In this document: piece by piece, positions 51,027-59,734 of the stretch | Layout of the letters: each line of letters begins with the position of its first letter | Position numbering within the stretch: the first letter of the stretch is position 1 | NCBI RefSeq assembly: GCF_000426545.1 | Contig: NZ_KE384534.1 | Location: forward strand, 248,001 to 312,000 | Origin: Paenibacillus massiliensis subsp. panacisoli DSM 21345 | GTDB taxonomy: Bacteria; Bacillota; Bacilli; Paenibacillales; Paenibacillaceae | Length of the DNA: 64,000 nucleotides | Direction of reading: 5' to 3' | Translations under genes and position numbers: made by a program | Notes under the pieces: model-generated | Told to the model about the DNA's origin: nothing | The model's input: the letters and a program-made list of their open reading frames with translations, nothing else | Database searches by the model: none

Positions 51027-52478
51027 TTACCACCATTTAAATCCATCTGATTCTAACAACTGATGGGCAGCTTTAGGCCCCATTGTACCTGCTGAATATT
51101 CGTGAAGGGGAAGGTCATTTTGATCAAATGTCTCTAATATGGGCTGAATCCATCTCCAAGATAATTCAACCTCATCCCAATGAGCGAAGAAGGTGGAGTC
51201 TCCACGAAGAGCATCTAGTAGAAGAAGCTCATATGATTCAGGAATATTATTATTGGTGTCGGTAAAGTTAACTTTAATGGGTTCTAATTCCCCAGTTATA
51301 GAGTTTTTGCTATTTATTTGCATCGACACTCCTTCGGTGGGGCTTACGCTAATCATAAATAGATTGGGGGTTACGTACTGCTTTTCATTAGACAAGCTAT
51401 TTACTGTATTTTTGAATTCAATGACAATTTTTGTTGACTTTTCTGACATTCTTTTGCCTGTCCGAATATAGAAGGGAACTCCATCCCAAATGGAATCATC
51501 GATCCACAGACGAGCAGCCACGAAAGTGTCATTTTTAGATGATATATCAATGTTAGGTTCTTCTAAGTATCCAGGAACAGGTGTACCGTTTATCTCTCCC
51601 GGACCGTATTGACCACGAACAACGTGAATTCCTACGGAGTCTTTATGCAAAGGCCGTAACGATTGCATCACTTTTTTTTTGACTGGCCTGATTTCGTTAG
51701 TCCTGATTTGCTTTGGGAGATGCATTGCTGTCATTACTACTAACTGCAGTAAGTGATTTTGAACCATATCACGAATGGCGCCCACTTTATCGTAATAAGC
51801 AGCTCTCTGTTCTACTCCAACGGTTTCGCTCGCTGTAATTTGAACGTTAGCAACAAAGTGATTGTTCCAAAGTGACTGCAACATGGGGTTAGCAAATCCC
51901 AGTGATTCAAGGTTTTGAACCATAGGTTTTCCCAAATAATGATCAATAATAAAGATCTCTTCTTCATTAAAAGCCTTATTAAGCTCGGAATTTAATTCTT
52001 TAGCAGATTCTAAATCATGTCCGAAGGGCTTCTCGATAATCAATCGTTTCCATCCCGTTGTTTCTCCTAAGCCACTTTCCATAATGTTATAGGCAATGAC
52101 ATTAAAGAATTTAGGGGCAACCGACAAATAGAACATTCGATTTTCTTTAATACCCAGTTCCTGTTCCTTTTTCTGTAAAATTTGAAGTAATTTTTTGTAT
52201 CCTTCTGATTCATTGACATAAAGTTGAACGTATTGAAACTGATTACTGAATCTTTTTTTCAGAGATAAATCTTTTTCAGAGTGCCTGGAAAAAGTGAGCA
52301 AAGCTTCTTCTATACGTGCTTGAAATTCAACCTGAGATAATGATTCTAAACCAACCCCAATCAGTGACATCGTATCAGGTAATTTCTGATCCAAATATAA
52401 ATTAAATAGTGCAGGGTAGATTTTTCTACTTGCTAAATCACCTGTAGCACCAAACAGGACAAAGGTCATAGAGTCCAT
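51027..52478 (-). CDS. zwf: Glucose-6-phosphate 1-dehydrogenase
   Basis: A 483-residue enzyme making 6-phosphogluconolactone and NADPH from glucose 6-phosphate. The Rossmann start FVLFGATGDLASRKIYPAL, the RLIIEKPFGHDLESA segment and the active-site IDHYLGKPMVQN (with catalytic histidine) are intact, and the C-terminal tetramer domain is complete. A GGAGGGATG site precedes ATG 52478. Base composition of zwf-gnd is visibly more AT-rich than the flanks, hinting at separate ancestry. No gene for the intermediate 6-phosphogluconolactonase is adjacent. Confidence 0.95.
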   Translation of the reverse strand: MDSMTFVLFGATGDLASRKIYPALFNLYLDQKLPDTMSLIGVGLESLSQVEFQARIEEALLTFSRHSEKDLSLKKRFSNQFQYVQLYVNESEGYKKLLQILQKKEQELGIKENRMFYLSVAPKFFNVIAYNIMESGLGETTGWKRLIIEKPFGHDLESAKELNSELNKAFNEEEIFIIDHYLGKPMVQNLESLGFANPMLQSLWNNHFVANVQITASETVGVEQRAAYYDKVGAIRDMVQNHLLQLVVMTAMHLPKQIRTNEIRPVKKKVMQSLRPLHKDSVGIHVVRGQYGPGEINGTPVPGYLEEPNIDISSKNDTFVAARLWIDDSIWDGVPFYIRTGKRMSEKSTKIVIEFKNTVNSLSNEKQYVTPNLFMISVSPTEGVSMQINSKNSITGELEPIKVNFTDTNNNIPESYELLLLDALRGDSTFFAHWDEVELSWRWIQPILETFDQNDLPLHEYSAGTMGPKAAHQLLESDGFKWW

Positions 52479-52872
52479 GTATCATCCCTCCTATTTTGCA
52501 CGATCAATGTTGATGTTCTCTGACCGCTCATTCCTGCGATGAAAAATATTTCCGCCTTGGCTCATAGTCAAGAGCAGCCTCAACCCGAGACTTATGAGAG
52601 CCAAATTAGTATATTATTTATATTTCATGTTGGTAAGTACGCACTTTAATCACACATAGTGAGAAAAAGTATACTATTGCTAATGTCAAGGAAATAACAC
52701 TGGTGGTTATGAACAACCTAGAAAGAGCTGAGGCTTGCAGCTAGAAGAGATTGCATGTGAAAGAAACAATAGCCAGAGTTTGAATACCTGTGTTACTATG
52801 GTTTACTTCTGTTACGATCTGGCTTATGATCCATACCAGACATCCTTACATCGGTAACCATCAGGGGGGCTT
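52479..52872. other. 394-base divergent intergenic region
   Basis: No gene seen. AT-rich, with several TAGTATA/TATACTA words (52605-52680) that may be part of the zwf promoter. The promoter of the ROK gene lies at its right end. Confidence 0.4.
52802..52830 (+). promoter_or_regulatory. Sigma-A promoter of the ROK gene
   Basis: TTTACT (52802-52807), a 17-base spacer and TATGAT (52825-52830), 43 bases before the start codon. Confidence 0.5.
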
Positions 52873-53883
52873 ATGAGAAAAGCGAACACCAGGCTAGTGA
52901 AAGAGATTAACTTGAACCATGTGCGTGAAGTGATGCAACGGGTCGAGACGGCGACCAAGCCTCAGCTGGCTTCCATGACCAAGCTGAGTGTGGTTACGAT
53001 TAACTCGTTGATCAGGGAACTACACGAACGTGGAGAAGTATTTGAAGATATGGTGGTTCCATCCAATGGTGGCCGACCGGCACAGACCTACCGCTACAAC
53101 TATGAGCACAGCCTTGCGCTTGTCTTGTATTTGAAGGAAACGCAGGGGCAGGAGCTGGTCTCGGCAATGGTAATTAATCTGGAGAATACCCTTCTATCCA
53201 AGCAGGATTATGTAATGCCGAGTTTTGATAAGCAGCAGCTATACGGGATTATTACTCATTTCATCTCTACATACCCAGCGATCAAGATCATGGGCATCGG
53301 TATTCCCGGACAGGTAGTTAACGGTGAAATTACAGTCAGTAGCCATCAAGAGCTAATGGGCTCCCACCTGATTAAAGAGATAGAACTCGAATATGGATTA
53401 CGAGTTATGGTTGAAAATGATGTCAATGCTGCCGTTAGCGGGTATTGCCTGAAGCAAGAACAAAAAGAGGGACAGGAGCAATGCGTAGTAGGTATCTATT
53501 TTCCCAACAGATATCCGCCAGGGATGGGTATTCTATGGAATGGGCAAGTCATGAGAGGCAAACAAGGCATGTCGGGTGAAATCAAGTTTCTTCCTAACAG
53601 TCCTGACTGGATGAACAAGATGGCCAGTCATACTTTTGTCGAGGCTGTCTGTACGATTCTTCATACGGTCAATGCGGTGCTTGCTCCAGATCAGATCATT
53701 ATTTATCAAGATCGAGTGGAGGAGCAGCATTTGAATGAGGCCTGGAATACTTATCGGGATACACACCCCATGGCGTCCTGTTCCGAGATCATATTACAGG
53801 AGACTTTTCAACAGGATTACGAGGCAGGTCTGCGCAAAATGACCCTGAAGGAATTACAATTGAACGGGATGCTCATCCCATAA
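52873..53883 (+). CDS. ROK-family regulator
   Basis: A 336-residue protein. An N-terminal winged helix (ATKPQLASMTKLSVVTINSLIRELHERGEV..SNGGRPAQTY) precedes a ROK domain with GIGIPGQVVNG and a VENDVNAAVSGY segment. The domain is short and lacks the CxCG zinc site. It is closest to ROK regulators found beside MFS sugar transporters. GGGGGG precedes the ATG. The MFS gene follows 176 bases downstream, with an inverted repeat around its -35 that could be this protein's operator. Confidence 0.85.
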   Translation: MRKANTRLVKEINLNHVREVMQRVETATKPQLASMTKLSVVTINSLIRELHERGEVFEDMVVPSNGGRPAQTYRYNYEHSLALVLYLKETQGQELVSAMVINLENTLLSKQDYVMPSFDKQQLYGIITHFISTYPAIKIMGIGIPGQVVNGEITVSSHQELMGSHLIKEIELEYGLRVMVENDVNAAVSGYCLKQEQKEGQEQCVVGIYFPNRYPPGMGILWNGQVMRGKQGMSGEIKFLPNSPDWMNKMASHTFVEAVCTILHTVNAVLAPDQIIIYQDRVEEQHLNEAWNTYRDTHPMASCSEIILQETFQQDYEAGLRKMTLKELQLNGMLIP

Positions 53884-53930
53884 TCGAAGCAACGACCTGG
53901 AGTTTCTTCCAGACTACTTTTTTACTATGC

Positions 53931-53975
53931 ATGGGGTAGAGATGATGCCTTGACAAAGATAACATCCTACCCCAT
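53931..53975 (+). promoter_or_regulatory. Inverted-repeat operator and -35 of the MFS gene
   Basis: ATGGGGTAG (53931-53939) and CTACCCCAT (53967-53975) form a perfect 9-bp inverted repeat. TTGACA (53950-53955), a consensus -35, lies between the arms. A weak -10 follows near 53973. Repression by the upstream ROK protein is a natural guess. Confidence 0.45.
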
Positions 53976-54059
53976 ATTATTATGTGTATTTTATAAATAT
54001 GGTTTATTAAGCGGATAAGCAACATCATCATCATTTCACAATAAGGAGAGAATATTTCT

Positions 54060-55289
54060 ATGGCAACCTGGTTTTTGATAGTGATCTATCTTGCTTTTAT
54101 TAGCCTCGGACTTCCAGATTCACTGCTGGGTTCGGCTTGGCCCGTCATGTGGCCTGAGATTGGTTCAACGCTGGGATCTGCAGGTCTCATATCCATGATT
54201 ATTGCGGTAGGCACGATCATTTCAAGTCTGGCCAGTGGCAGAATGATTCAGTTGCTGGGTACAGGCAAGATTACCATGGCTAGTTGCTTACTTACCGCCG
54301 TGTCTCTGTTAGGCTTTTCTATGGCTCCGTCCATGCTCTGGTTAATCGTGCTGGCTGTACCACTCGGTCTGGGGGCCGGTGCAGTTGATGCAGCATTGAA
54401 CCACTACGTAGCTGATAATTACAAGGCTCACCACATGAACTGGCTGCACTGCTTCTGGGGCGTAGGTGCAACTATGGGGCCAATCATCATGGCCACTTAC
54501 CTTGCCGGGGAGCATTCCTGGAGAGGAGGGTATGCTGCAGTAGCCATTATTCAATTTATCCTTGTGGTTGTACTTCTGTTGACGTTACCTCTCTGGAAGC
54601 GTGTAGCGGCCGCCCGAGAACAGGAGCAACCAGCACGCAGTGAACAAGACACTAGCCTGCAAGCAGATGCAGAGGTCATTCTTCCAGTAAAGGTACTTCG
54701 ATTGAGGGGGGTCAAGCCTTCGTTATTCGCATTTCTTCTGTATTGCGGAGTAGAGACGACAGTAGGGCTGTGGGGAGCCAGCTACTTGGTTCAGTCAAGA
54801 CAGGTGACAGCAGAAATGGCTGCGGGATGGATCTCATTGTATTATGGCGGCATCACCTTTGGCAGATTGATTACGGGCTTTATTACATTAAAAGTGCAAA
54901 ATCGTCATCTGATTCGTTACGGCCAGCTGATCACGGTCATAGGCGGGCTTGTACTCTTGCTGCCGCTACCAGCATCACTATCAATCGTGGGATTTATCCT
55001 GATCGGGCTAGGCCTCGCTCCTATCTATCCTGGATTATTGCATGAGACACCTGCCCGGTTCGGAAGAGAGCATTCAGCCAAATTAATGGGATACCAGATG
55101 GCCGTTGCCTATAGTGGGACTACGCTTGTACCGCCATTGTTCGGGCTTCTTGCTGCGCAAGTCAGCACAGACTTGTTCCCGGTTGTTGTACTTATTCTAT
55201 TGGTATTAATGCTGTTCAGTGTCGAGAAGGTCAATCAAATATTAAAGAGATCTAATACACTCCACAATAAAAAGCACATGCCGTATTGA
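54060..55289 (+). CDS. Major facilitator superfamily transporter
   Basis: A 409-residue transporter with twelve membrane segments and a charged central loop near residues 185-215. Features are GLPDSLLGSAWPVMWPEIG at the start, a motif-A-like SGRMIQLLGTGK loop and GLGAGAVDAALNHYVADNY; the DSLLGSAWP start is shared with FucP-like and YfkF-like sugar MFS proteins. The substrate is likely a sugar or glycoside given the ROK neighbour. AAGGAGAG precedes ATG 54060. Confidence 0.87.
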   Translation: MATWFLIVIYLAFISLGLPDSLLGSAWPVMWPEIGSTLGSAGLISMIIAVGTIISSLASGRMIQLLGTGKITMASCLLTAVSLLGFSMAPSMLWLIVLAVPLGLGAGAVDAALNHYVADNYKAHHMNWLHCFWGVGATMGPIIMATYLAGEHSWRGGYAAVAIIQFILVVVLLLTLPLWKRVAAAREQEQPARSEQDTSLQADAEVILPVKVLRLRGVKPSLFAFLLYCGVETTVGLWGASYLVQSRQVTAEMAAGWISLYYGGITFGRLITGFITLKVQNRHLIRYGQLITVIGGLVLLLPLPASLSIVGFILIGLGLAPIYPGLLHETPARFGREHSAKLMGYQMAVAYSGTTLVPPLFGLLAAQVSTDLFPVVVLILLVLMLFSVEKVNQILKRSNTLHNKKHMPY

Positions 55290-55546
55290 ATTGTAATGGT
55301 GGAAATAGTAACTAAAAAAATAACATTTGACATGAAACTAGTTACATGAAATAAGCTTGATGTGTAGCCGGCAACGCTTGATATACATGCAAGGTGACGC
55401 TCGACATCCACTTTATAAATGATCATTATAAAGATTGATTAGTAAGCGGGCTGATGTCTGTCCGAATACGATTTCGTGCTCGAATGGTCTGCAGCGACTT
55501 TATACATTTTAGGTACTAGGCTTCGTGTAAGGAGGTATTGAGAGCC

Positions 55547-55732
55547 ATGTTACAGTGGATTCTGGCGGCATGTTCTCTGATAGGCGTGTATGTAATAGCT
55601 AGATGGGTGGTCAACTGGCGTCGGACTGATGTCATAGCTCGGCAGAGGTATGAGTCCTTCCAAAGGGATTGGGAAGGTATTGAAGAGGATGTTCATGCTG
55701 ACAATGAAGTAAGTGCCAAGAAATCATCTTAA
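55547..55732 (+). CDS. Small single-pass membrane protein
   Basis: A 61-residue protein with one N-terminal membrane helix (LQWILAACSLIGVYVIARWVV) followed by a basic then acidic soluble tail ending in KKSS. AAGGAGG lies 11 bases before ATG 55547; TTG 55538 is too close to it. I do not recognise a family. It is 24 bases ahead of the HAD phosphatase and likely shares its transcript. Confidence 0.6.
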   Translation: MLQWILAACSLIGVYVIARWVVNWRRTDVIARQRYESFQRDWEGIEEDVHADNEVSAKKSS

Positions 55733-55756
55733 TTACTTTTCATGGAGGTTCATAAT

Positions 55757-56563
55757 ATGATTAAACTCGTAGTAACTGATTTGGATGGGACATTTCTGAA
55801 TAACAAGAGTACATTTGATGTGGAGCTATTTAATGAGGTTCACGCGGAGATGCAAGAGCAGGGGATCACATTCGTTGCATGCACTGGCAAACAATGCGAG
55901 CGGGTTGAAAAGCTGTTCGGGGAACACGGTAAAGGGATATGGATTCTGGGGGATAGTGCAGCGAGAATAAAAAGAGACGGGGAAGTCGTCAAGGAATTCA
56001 CGATTGCTCGGGAGCTGGCCCTTCAGGCCATTGAGGAGATTCAAGCCTTTGATCCGGAGATGACGCTCATTGTGTGCGGTAGTGATGCTGCTTATGTCTT
56101 GTCATCTATTCCGGAGGATATGTACAGGGTCGTGAAGGGCTCTTATGAGCAAGTGATCAAGTTGGATTCTTTCCAGCAGATTACTAATGACTTTATTAAG
56201 ATCACCGTATTCGATGTTAAGGAGCGGTGTGGAGCACTGAGAAAGCATGTTGAGAAGAAGCTGGATGGGCAAATATACATTGTGGATTCAGAGCCCAGAT
56301 GGCTGGATATTACGGCGCTGCATACGCACAAAGGTGAGACGGTCAAGAAGCTGCAAGAGATGCTGGGTGTTACTTTTGAAGAGACGATGTCATTTGGTGA
56401 TGGAGAGAATGATGTGGAGCTTATGGCGATTGCAAAATACAGCTTTGCAGTAAGTAATGCTTGTGATAATACGAAAAGGGCTGCAAGCTTCATTACAAAA
56501 TCTAACGAAGAGAATGCAGTACTGCTTACGATACAAAAGATTATAGAGCTACAAAAGAAGTAA
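55757..56563 (+). CDS. Cof-type HAD-IIB phosphatase
   Basis: A 268-residue HAD hydrolase. The nucleophile motif is DLDGTFLN, motif II lies in FVACTGKQ, and motif III/IV is SFGDGENDVELM, with a C2B cap between. Cof-type enzymes dephosphorylate sugar phosphates, pyridoxal phosphate or flavin nucleotides with loose specificity. ATG 55757 follows GGAGG; the in-frame ATG 55742 lies within the spacer. A terminator follows. Confidence 0.9.
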   Translation: MIKLVVTDLDGTFLNNKSTFDVELFNEVHAEMQEQGITFVACTGKQCERVEKLFGEHGKGIWILGDSAARIKRDGEVVKEFTIARELALQAIEEIQAFDPEMTLIVCGSDAAYVLSSIPEDMYRVVKGSYEQVIKLDSFQQITNDFIKITVFDVKERCGALRKHVEKKLDGQIYIVDSEPRWLDITALHTHKGETVKKLQEMLGVTFEETMSFGDGENDVELMAIAKYSFAVSNACDNTKRAASFITKSNEENAVLLTIQKIIELQKK

Positions 56564-56572
56564 GCTTGACGA

Positions 56573-56613
56573 GATTCCCCTCACGAATTAGCACCGTCGG
56601 AGGGGATTTTTGT
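56573..56613 (+). terminator. Intrinsic terminator of the HAD gene
   Basis: ATTCCCCTC and GAGGGGAT pair across an 17-base loop and are followed by TTTTTG. Confidence 0.75.
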
Positions 56614-56657
56614 ATGATAGAGGAGAAAAGGATATCAAGCCTAAAGGAGAGAAGTAG

Positions 56658-57260
56658 ATGAGCCAGAGAATCGAGTGGGAATCAGGTCGATGGTTGAATC
56701 CTCCCCTGTCTGCGATACGTGAAGGAGAAGTCTTTAAGGTGGCCCCTGAACAAGGGAAGGATTTCTGGAAGAAAACCTTATATGGGTTTGAGCATGAAGA
56801 TGGAGCTGCCTTGTTGACGGAATGGGATAACACATCAGCCGTGGAGGTCTCCTTTCTGCTGTCCTCCTTCACCGAGCTATATGACCAGGCAGGCGTGCTG
56901 CTGTATCATGGTCCTGCGCAATGGATCAAGACTGGAATTGAGATTAACGATGGTATTCCTCAGCTATCAGCAGTCGTCACCGATGGTTACTCGGATTGGT
57001 CGCTTGCTGCTGTGCCCGAATGGATCGGGGAAGAGGTTACCATACGCTGCTCGATCATTAAAGATGCTGTGGTCATTCGTGCACGGACGAAGCATCATCC
57101 ATGGCGTACCATTCGTGTGGCGCGTTTTCCTTATCTCACTGGAAATGAAGCCGGCCCTTTTGCTTGCTCTCCAACCCGGGATGGGTTCGAGGTTACATTC
57201 ACTCGCTGGTGCTTTGCGGAGCCAGATCAAGATCTTCATATGGAGCCTTCATTAGAGTAG
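56658..57260 (+). CDS. DUF1349 (concanavalin-like) protein
   Basis: A 200-residue protein of the DUF1349 family, recognised from WLNPP, FWKKTLYGF..DGAALL, the strand EVSFLLSSFTELYDQAGVLLYHGPAQWIKTGIE and the C-terminal CSPTRDGFEVTFTRW. The fold is a beta-sandwich related to concanavalin-like lectin/glucanases. Function is unproven; sugar binding is plausible. GGAGAG precedes the ATG. It lies just ahead of the duplicated arabinanase segment. Confidence 0.85.
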   Translation: MSQRIEWESGRWLNPPLSAIREGEVFKVAPEQGKDFWKKTLYGFEHEDGAALLTEWDNTSAVEVSFLLSSFTELYDQAGVLLYHGPAQWIKTGIEINDGIPQLSAVVTDGYSDWSLAAVPEWIGEEVTIRCSIIKDAVVIRARTKHHPWRTIRVARFPYLTGNEAGPFACSPTRDGFEVTFTRWCFAEPDQDLHMEPSLE

Positions 57261-57294
57261 TCGTATCGCATAGCGCATAGCATGAGACCCATTA

Positions 57295-57356
57295 GAACAC
57301 CTTCAGGAATATGCCTTCATGTCTTTAGATGTGAGGGATAGTTGAAGGTGTTTTTG
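57295..57356 (+). terminator. Terminator after the DUF1349 gene
   Basis: AACACCTTCA and TGAAGGTGTT form a perfect 10-bp outer stem followed by a T run. A diverged copy of this region starts near 59475, marking the left edge of the tandem duplication. Confidence 0.7.
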
Positions 57357-57482
57357 CGATACGTTTGCAACAAAGGCCAATGGATCAAAGCCGGTGGTGG
57401 AATAATGTAAGAAAATGTGGAAAAAAGGAAGAAGAATGCAGATGCCCAATTGAAACAAAAGGGATATTATGGTATTTTATAT

Positions 57483-57496
57483 TGTAAGCGATTACA
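57483..57496 (+). promoter_or_regulatory. Perfect cre site before arabinanase copy 1
   Basis: TGTAAGCGATTACA fits the CcpA consensus TGWAANCGNTNWCA at every position and is itself almost palindromic. It should impose carbon catabolite repression on the GH43 gene. Confidence 0.85.
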
Positions 57497-57605
57497 AAAA
57501 TGCTAAATATTGATAATACGCTTCATTTTGAAATTTGGAGGTGAGGGACAGAAGGAAGCGAAGTAAGGGTAACAATACACATGAGCTTAAGGAGGATTAG
57601 ATATA

Positions 57606-59069
57606 ATGAAACCAAGGTCCAAGAAGCTGCTCCCACTGCTTATCGCTTTAGTCATGAGTACCTCTTCCTCAGCGACGGTATCACTGGCTAGTGATATGAC
57701 TCCTAGCGCTGCTCCTACATTCAGCAATGTATCCGTTCATGATCCGTCTGTGATCAGAGCGAACGGAACCTACTACGTGTTTGGTTCACACCTCGCCTCG
57801 GCCAAGACTAACGATCTGATGCGCTGGACACAAATCTCATCATCCGTACACAATGGGAATCCTTTAATCCCTAATGTACTTACAGAGCTTGCTGCTGCGT
57901 TCCAATGGGCGGAGACGGATACATTATGGGCAGCAGATGTGGTTCAATTAAATGATGGGAAGTACTACATGTACTACAATGCTTGCAAGGGAGATTCTCC
58001 TCGGTCAGCGATGGGCGTAGCCGTGGCTGATAACATCGAGGGACCCTACAAGGATAAAGGGATTTTTCTGAAGTCAGGAATGTGGGGAGAACCGAGTGAG
58101 GACGGAACCGTCTATGATGCTACCAAGCACCCTAATGTGGTCGATCCGCATACCTTCTTTGATAAAAATAACAATCTGTGGATGGTCTATGGATCTTACT
58201 CTGGTGGAATCTATATTTTGAAAATGAACCCTCAAACAGGGTTTCCTTATCCCAATCAAGGGTACGGCAAGAAATTGTTAGGGGCCAATCATAGTCGAAT
58301 TGAAGCACCATATATGCTATACAGTCCCGAGACGGACTACTACTATCTCTTTCTTTCATACGGAGGACTGTCAGCAGATGGAGGATATAACATACGTGTA
58401 GCTCGCTCCAAGTCTCCTGATGGACCATTTGTGGATGCGAAAGGAAATGATATGACTCGAGTTGGAGGGAAAGCAGGTACATTTTTTGATGACAATGCGA
58501 TTGCGCCTTACGGTGTGAAGCTGATGGGGAACTACCAATTCGAACCTGTTCAAGGTGAACCATCCCATACTGGCTCTGGTTACGTATCTCCGGGTCACAA
58601 TTCGGCATATTATGATGAGCAGACCAAGCAATACTACCTGATCTTCCATTCTCGGTTCCCTTCTCGGGGCGAGGAGCATGAAGTGCGGGTACATCAGATG
58701 TTTATGAACAAGAACGGTTGGCCTGTGGTAGCACCTCATCGCTATACACAAGAAACAGCTGGGAATTATAAAAAAGCTGATGTAACGGGCCAATATAAAT
58801 ACTTGAATCATGGCAAGGATATTTCCGCAACGATCAAAAAATCCAGTCTAATTAACTTTAATGATAATGGTACGATCTCTGGCAGCGTATCGGGCACTTG
58901 GCGATTGAAGGAGAAGCATAGAATCGAACTGGTCATTAACGGTGTGGACTATCATGGTGTATTTGTTCGCCAATGGGATGAGGGAACGAAGACAAACGTT
59001 ATGACCTTCACTGCGCTATCCAATGAAGGTGAAGCCGTGTGGGGAAGCCACACGGCGACAGGCAATTAA
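57606..59069 (+). CDS. Secreted GH43 arabinan endo-1,5-alpha-L-arabinosidase, copy 1
   Basis: A 487-residue secreted enzyme that degrades plant arabinan. A signal peptide (about 1-29) precedes the five-bladed GH43 propeller (about 38-375). Catalytic residues sit in VHDPSVIRANGTYYVFGSH (Asp), NVVDPHTFFDKN (Asp) and NHSRIEAPYML (Glu). A C-terminal beta-sandwich domain of about 100 residues follows (GQYKYLNHGKDISATI..), as in the large Abn2 form. AAGGAGG precedes ATG 57606. A cre site lies upstream and a terminator palindrome at 59327. A tandem copy begins at 59735. Confidence 0.9.
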   Translation: MKPRSKKLLPLLIALVMSTSSSATVSLASDMTPSAAPTFSNVSVHDPSVIRANGTYYVFGSHLASAKTNDLMRWTQISSSVHNGNPLIPNVLTELAAAFQWAETDTLWAADVVQLNDGKYYMYYNACKGDSPRSAMGVAVADNIEGPYKDKGIFLKSGMWGEPSEDGTVYDATKHPNVVDPHTFFDKNNNLWMVYGSYSGGIYILKMNPQTGFPYPNQGYGKKLLGANHSRIEAPYMLYSPETDYYYLFLSYGGLSADGGYNIRVARSKSPDGPFVDAKGNDMTRVGGKAGTFFDDNAIAPYGVKLMGNYQFEPVQGEPSHTGSGYVSPGHNSAYYDEQTKQYYLIFHSRFPSRGEEHEVRVHQMFMNKNGWPVVAPHRYTQETAGNYKKADVTGQYKYLNHGKDISATIKKSSLINFNDNGTISGSVSGTWRLKEKHRIELVINGVDYHGVFVRQWDEGTKTNVMTFTALSNEGEAVWGSHTATGN

Positions 59070-59145
59070 TACATGGGGGCGCACTTCGAAATTAGTACCT
59101 GTAAGTCAACATCTATGAAAAAGTGAGAAGGAGCTATGAAGCTCA

Positions 59146-59235
59146 AGATCCGAACTACTAAGACTAGAACTTCTAAGATCAGAAATACTAAGATCAGAAA
59201 TACTAAGATCAGAAATACTAAGATCAGCACTTTGA
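59146..59235 (+). repeat. 15-bp tandem repeat (minisatellite)
   Basis: Units of the form AGATCAGAAATACTA run head to tail from 59146 with an exact 15-base period. Three central units (59176-59220) are identical, two earlier ones are degenerate and a last one is partial. It lies between arabinanase copy 1 and its terminator. The equivalent spot after copy 2 holds only a single AGATCAG. Confidence 0.85.
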
Positions 59236-59326
59236 AGTTCAGACTTTAGCTGCTCTCAAACGCCCCAGCCTCTGCTGGAATCATGGAGTGGCAGATAATG
59301 GGAACAATAGATTAGCGGCTTCTCAT

Positions 59327-59354
59327 GTAACCCCCTGGCATGCCAGGGGGTTAC
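59327..59354 (+). terminator. 28-bp perfect palindrome, terminator of GH43 copy 1
   Basis: GTAACCCCCTGGCA is followed directly by its exact complement, then TTAT. It recurs unchanged at 61365-61392 after copy 2. It is likely a terminator, though its T tract is weak. Confidence 0.65.
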
Positions 59355-59613
59355 TTATCGTCCATGCAAGAGCTTTGACGAACAGGCGAATGCATGTATA
59401 AAGCTGTGGGATTGAGCGCAAGATCCTTATGTTATATACGATGATCTATGATTCCGGGGGATGCATCCGTAGGAGCACCTTCAAGGGTATCTTCATGTCA
59501 TAAGATGTGAAGGACACTTGTTACTACCTCTTGTAGTAGATCACAGAGATTGCGGATTTTATTGGAAGTAAGGATCTATCCGTTGCAAATATAAGGGTTT
59601 TACAGTATATAAT

Positions 59614-59627
59614 TGTAATCGCTTACA
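59614..59627 (+). promoter_or_regulatory. Perfect cre site before arabinanase copy 2
   Basis: TGTAATCGCTTACA matches the CcpA consensus fully and is the exact reverse complement of the cre site before copy 1. It lies 120 bases ahead of the start codon. Confidence 0.85.
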
Positions 59628-59734
59628 GTTATATGATTTACTTAAAATTAAACTGGATCCAGGAGGTGAATAATTGAATTCGGTAAATATAGTAATTAAA
59701 TGAATTTTATATGAATAGGGAGGATTCTGATTTT

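Noticed and set aside
59176..59220. CRISPR-like repeat
   Set aside because: The 15-base units are contiguous without spacers, and no cas genes are present; it is a simple tandem repeat.
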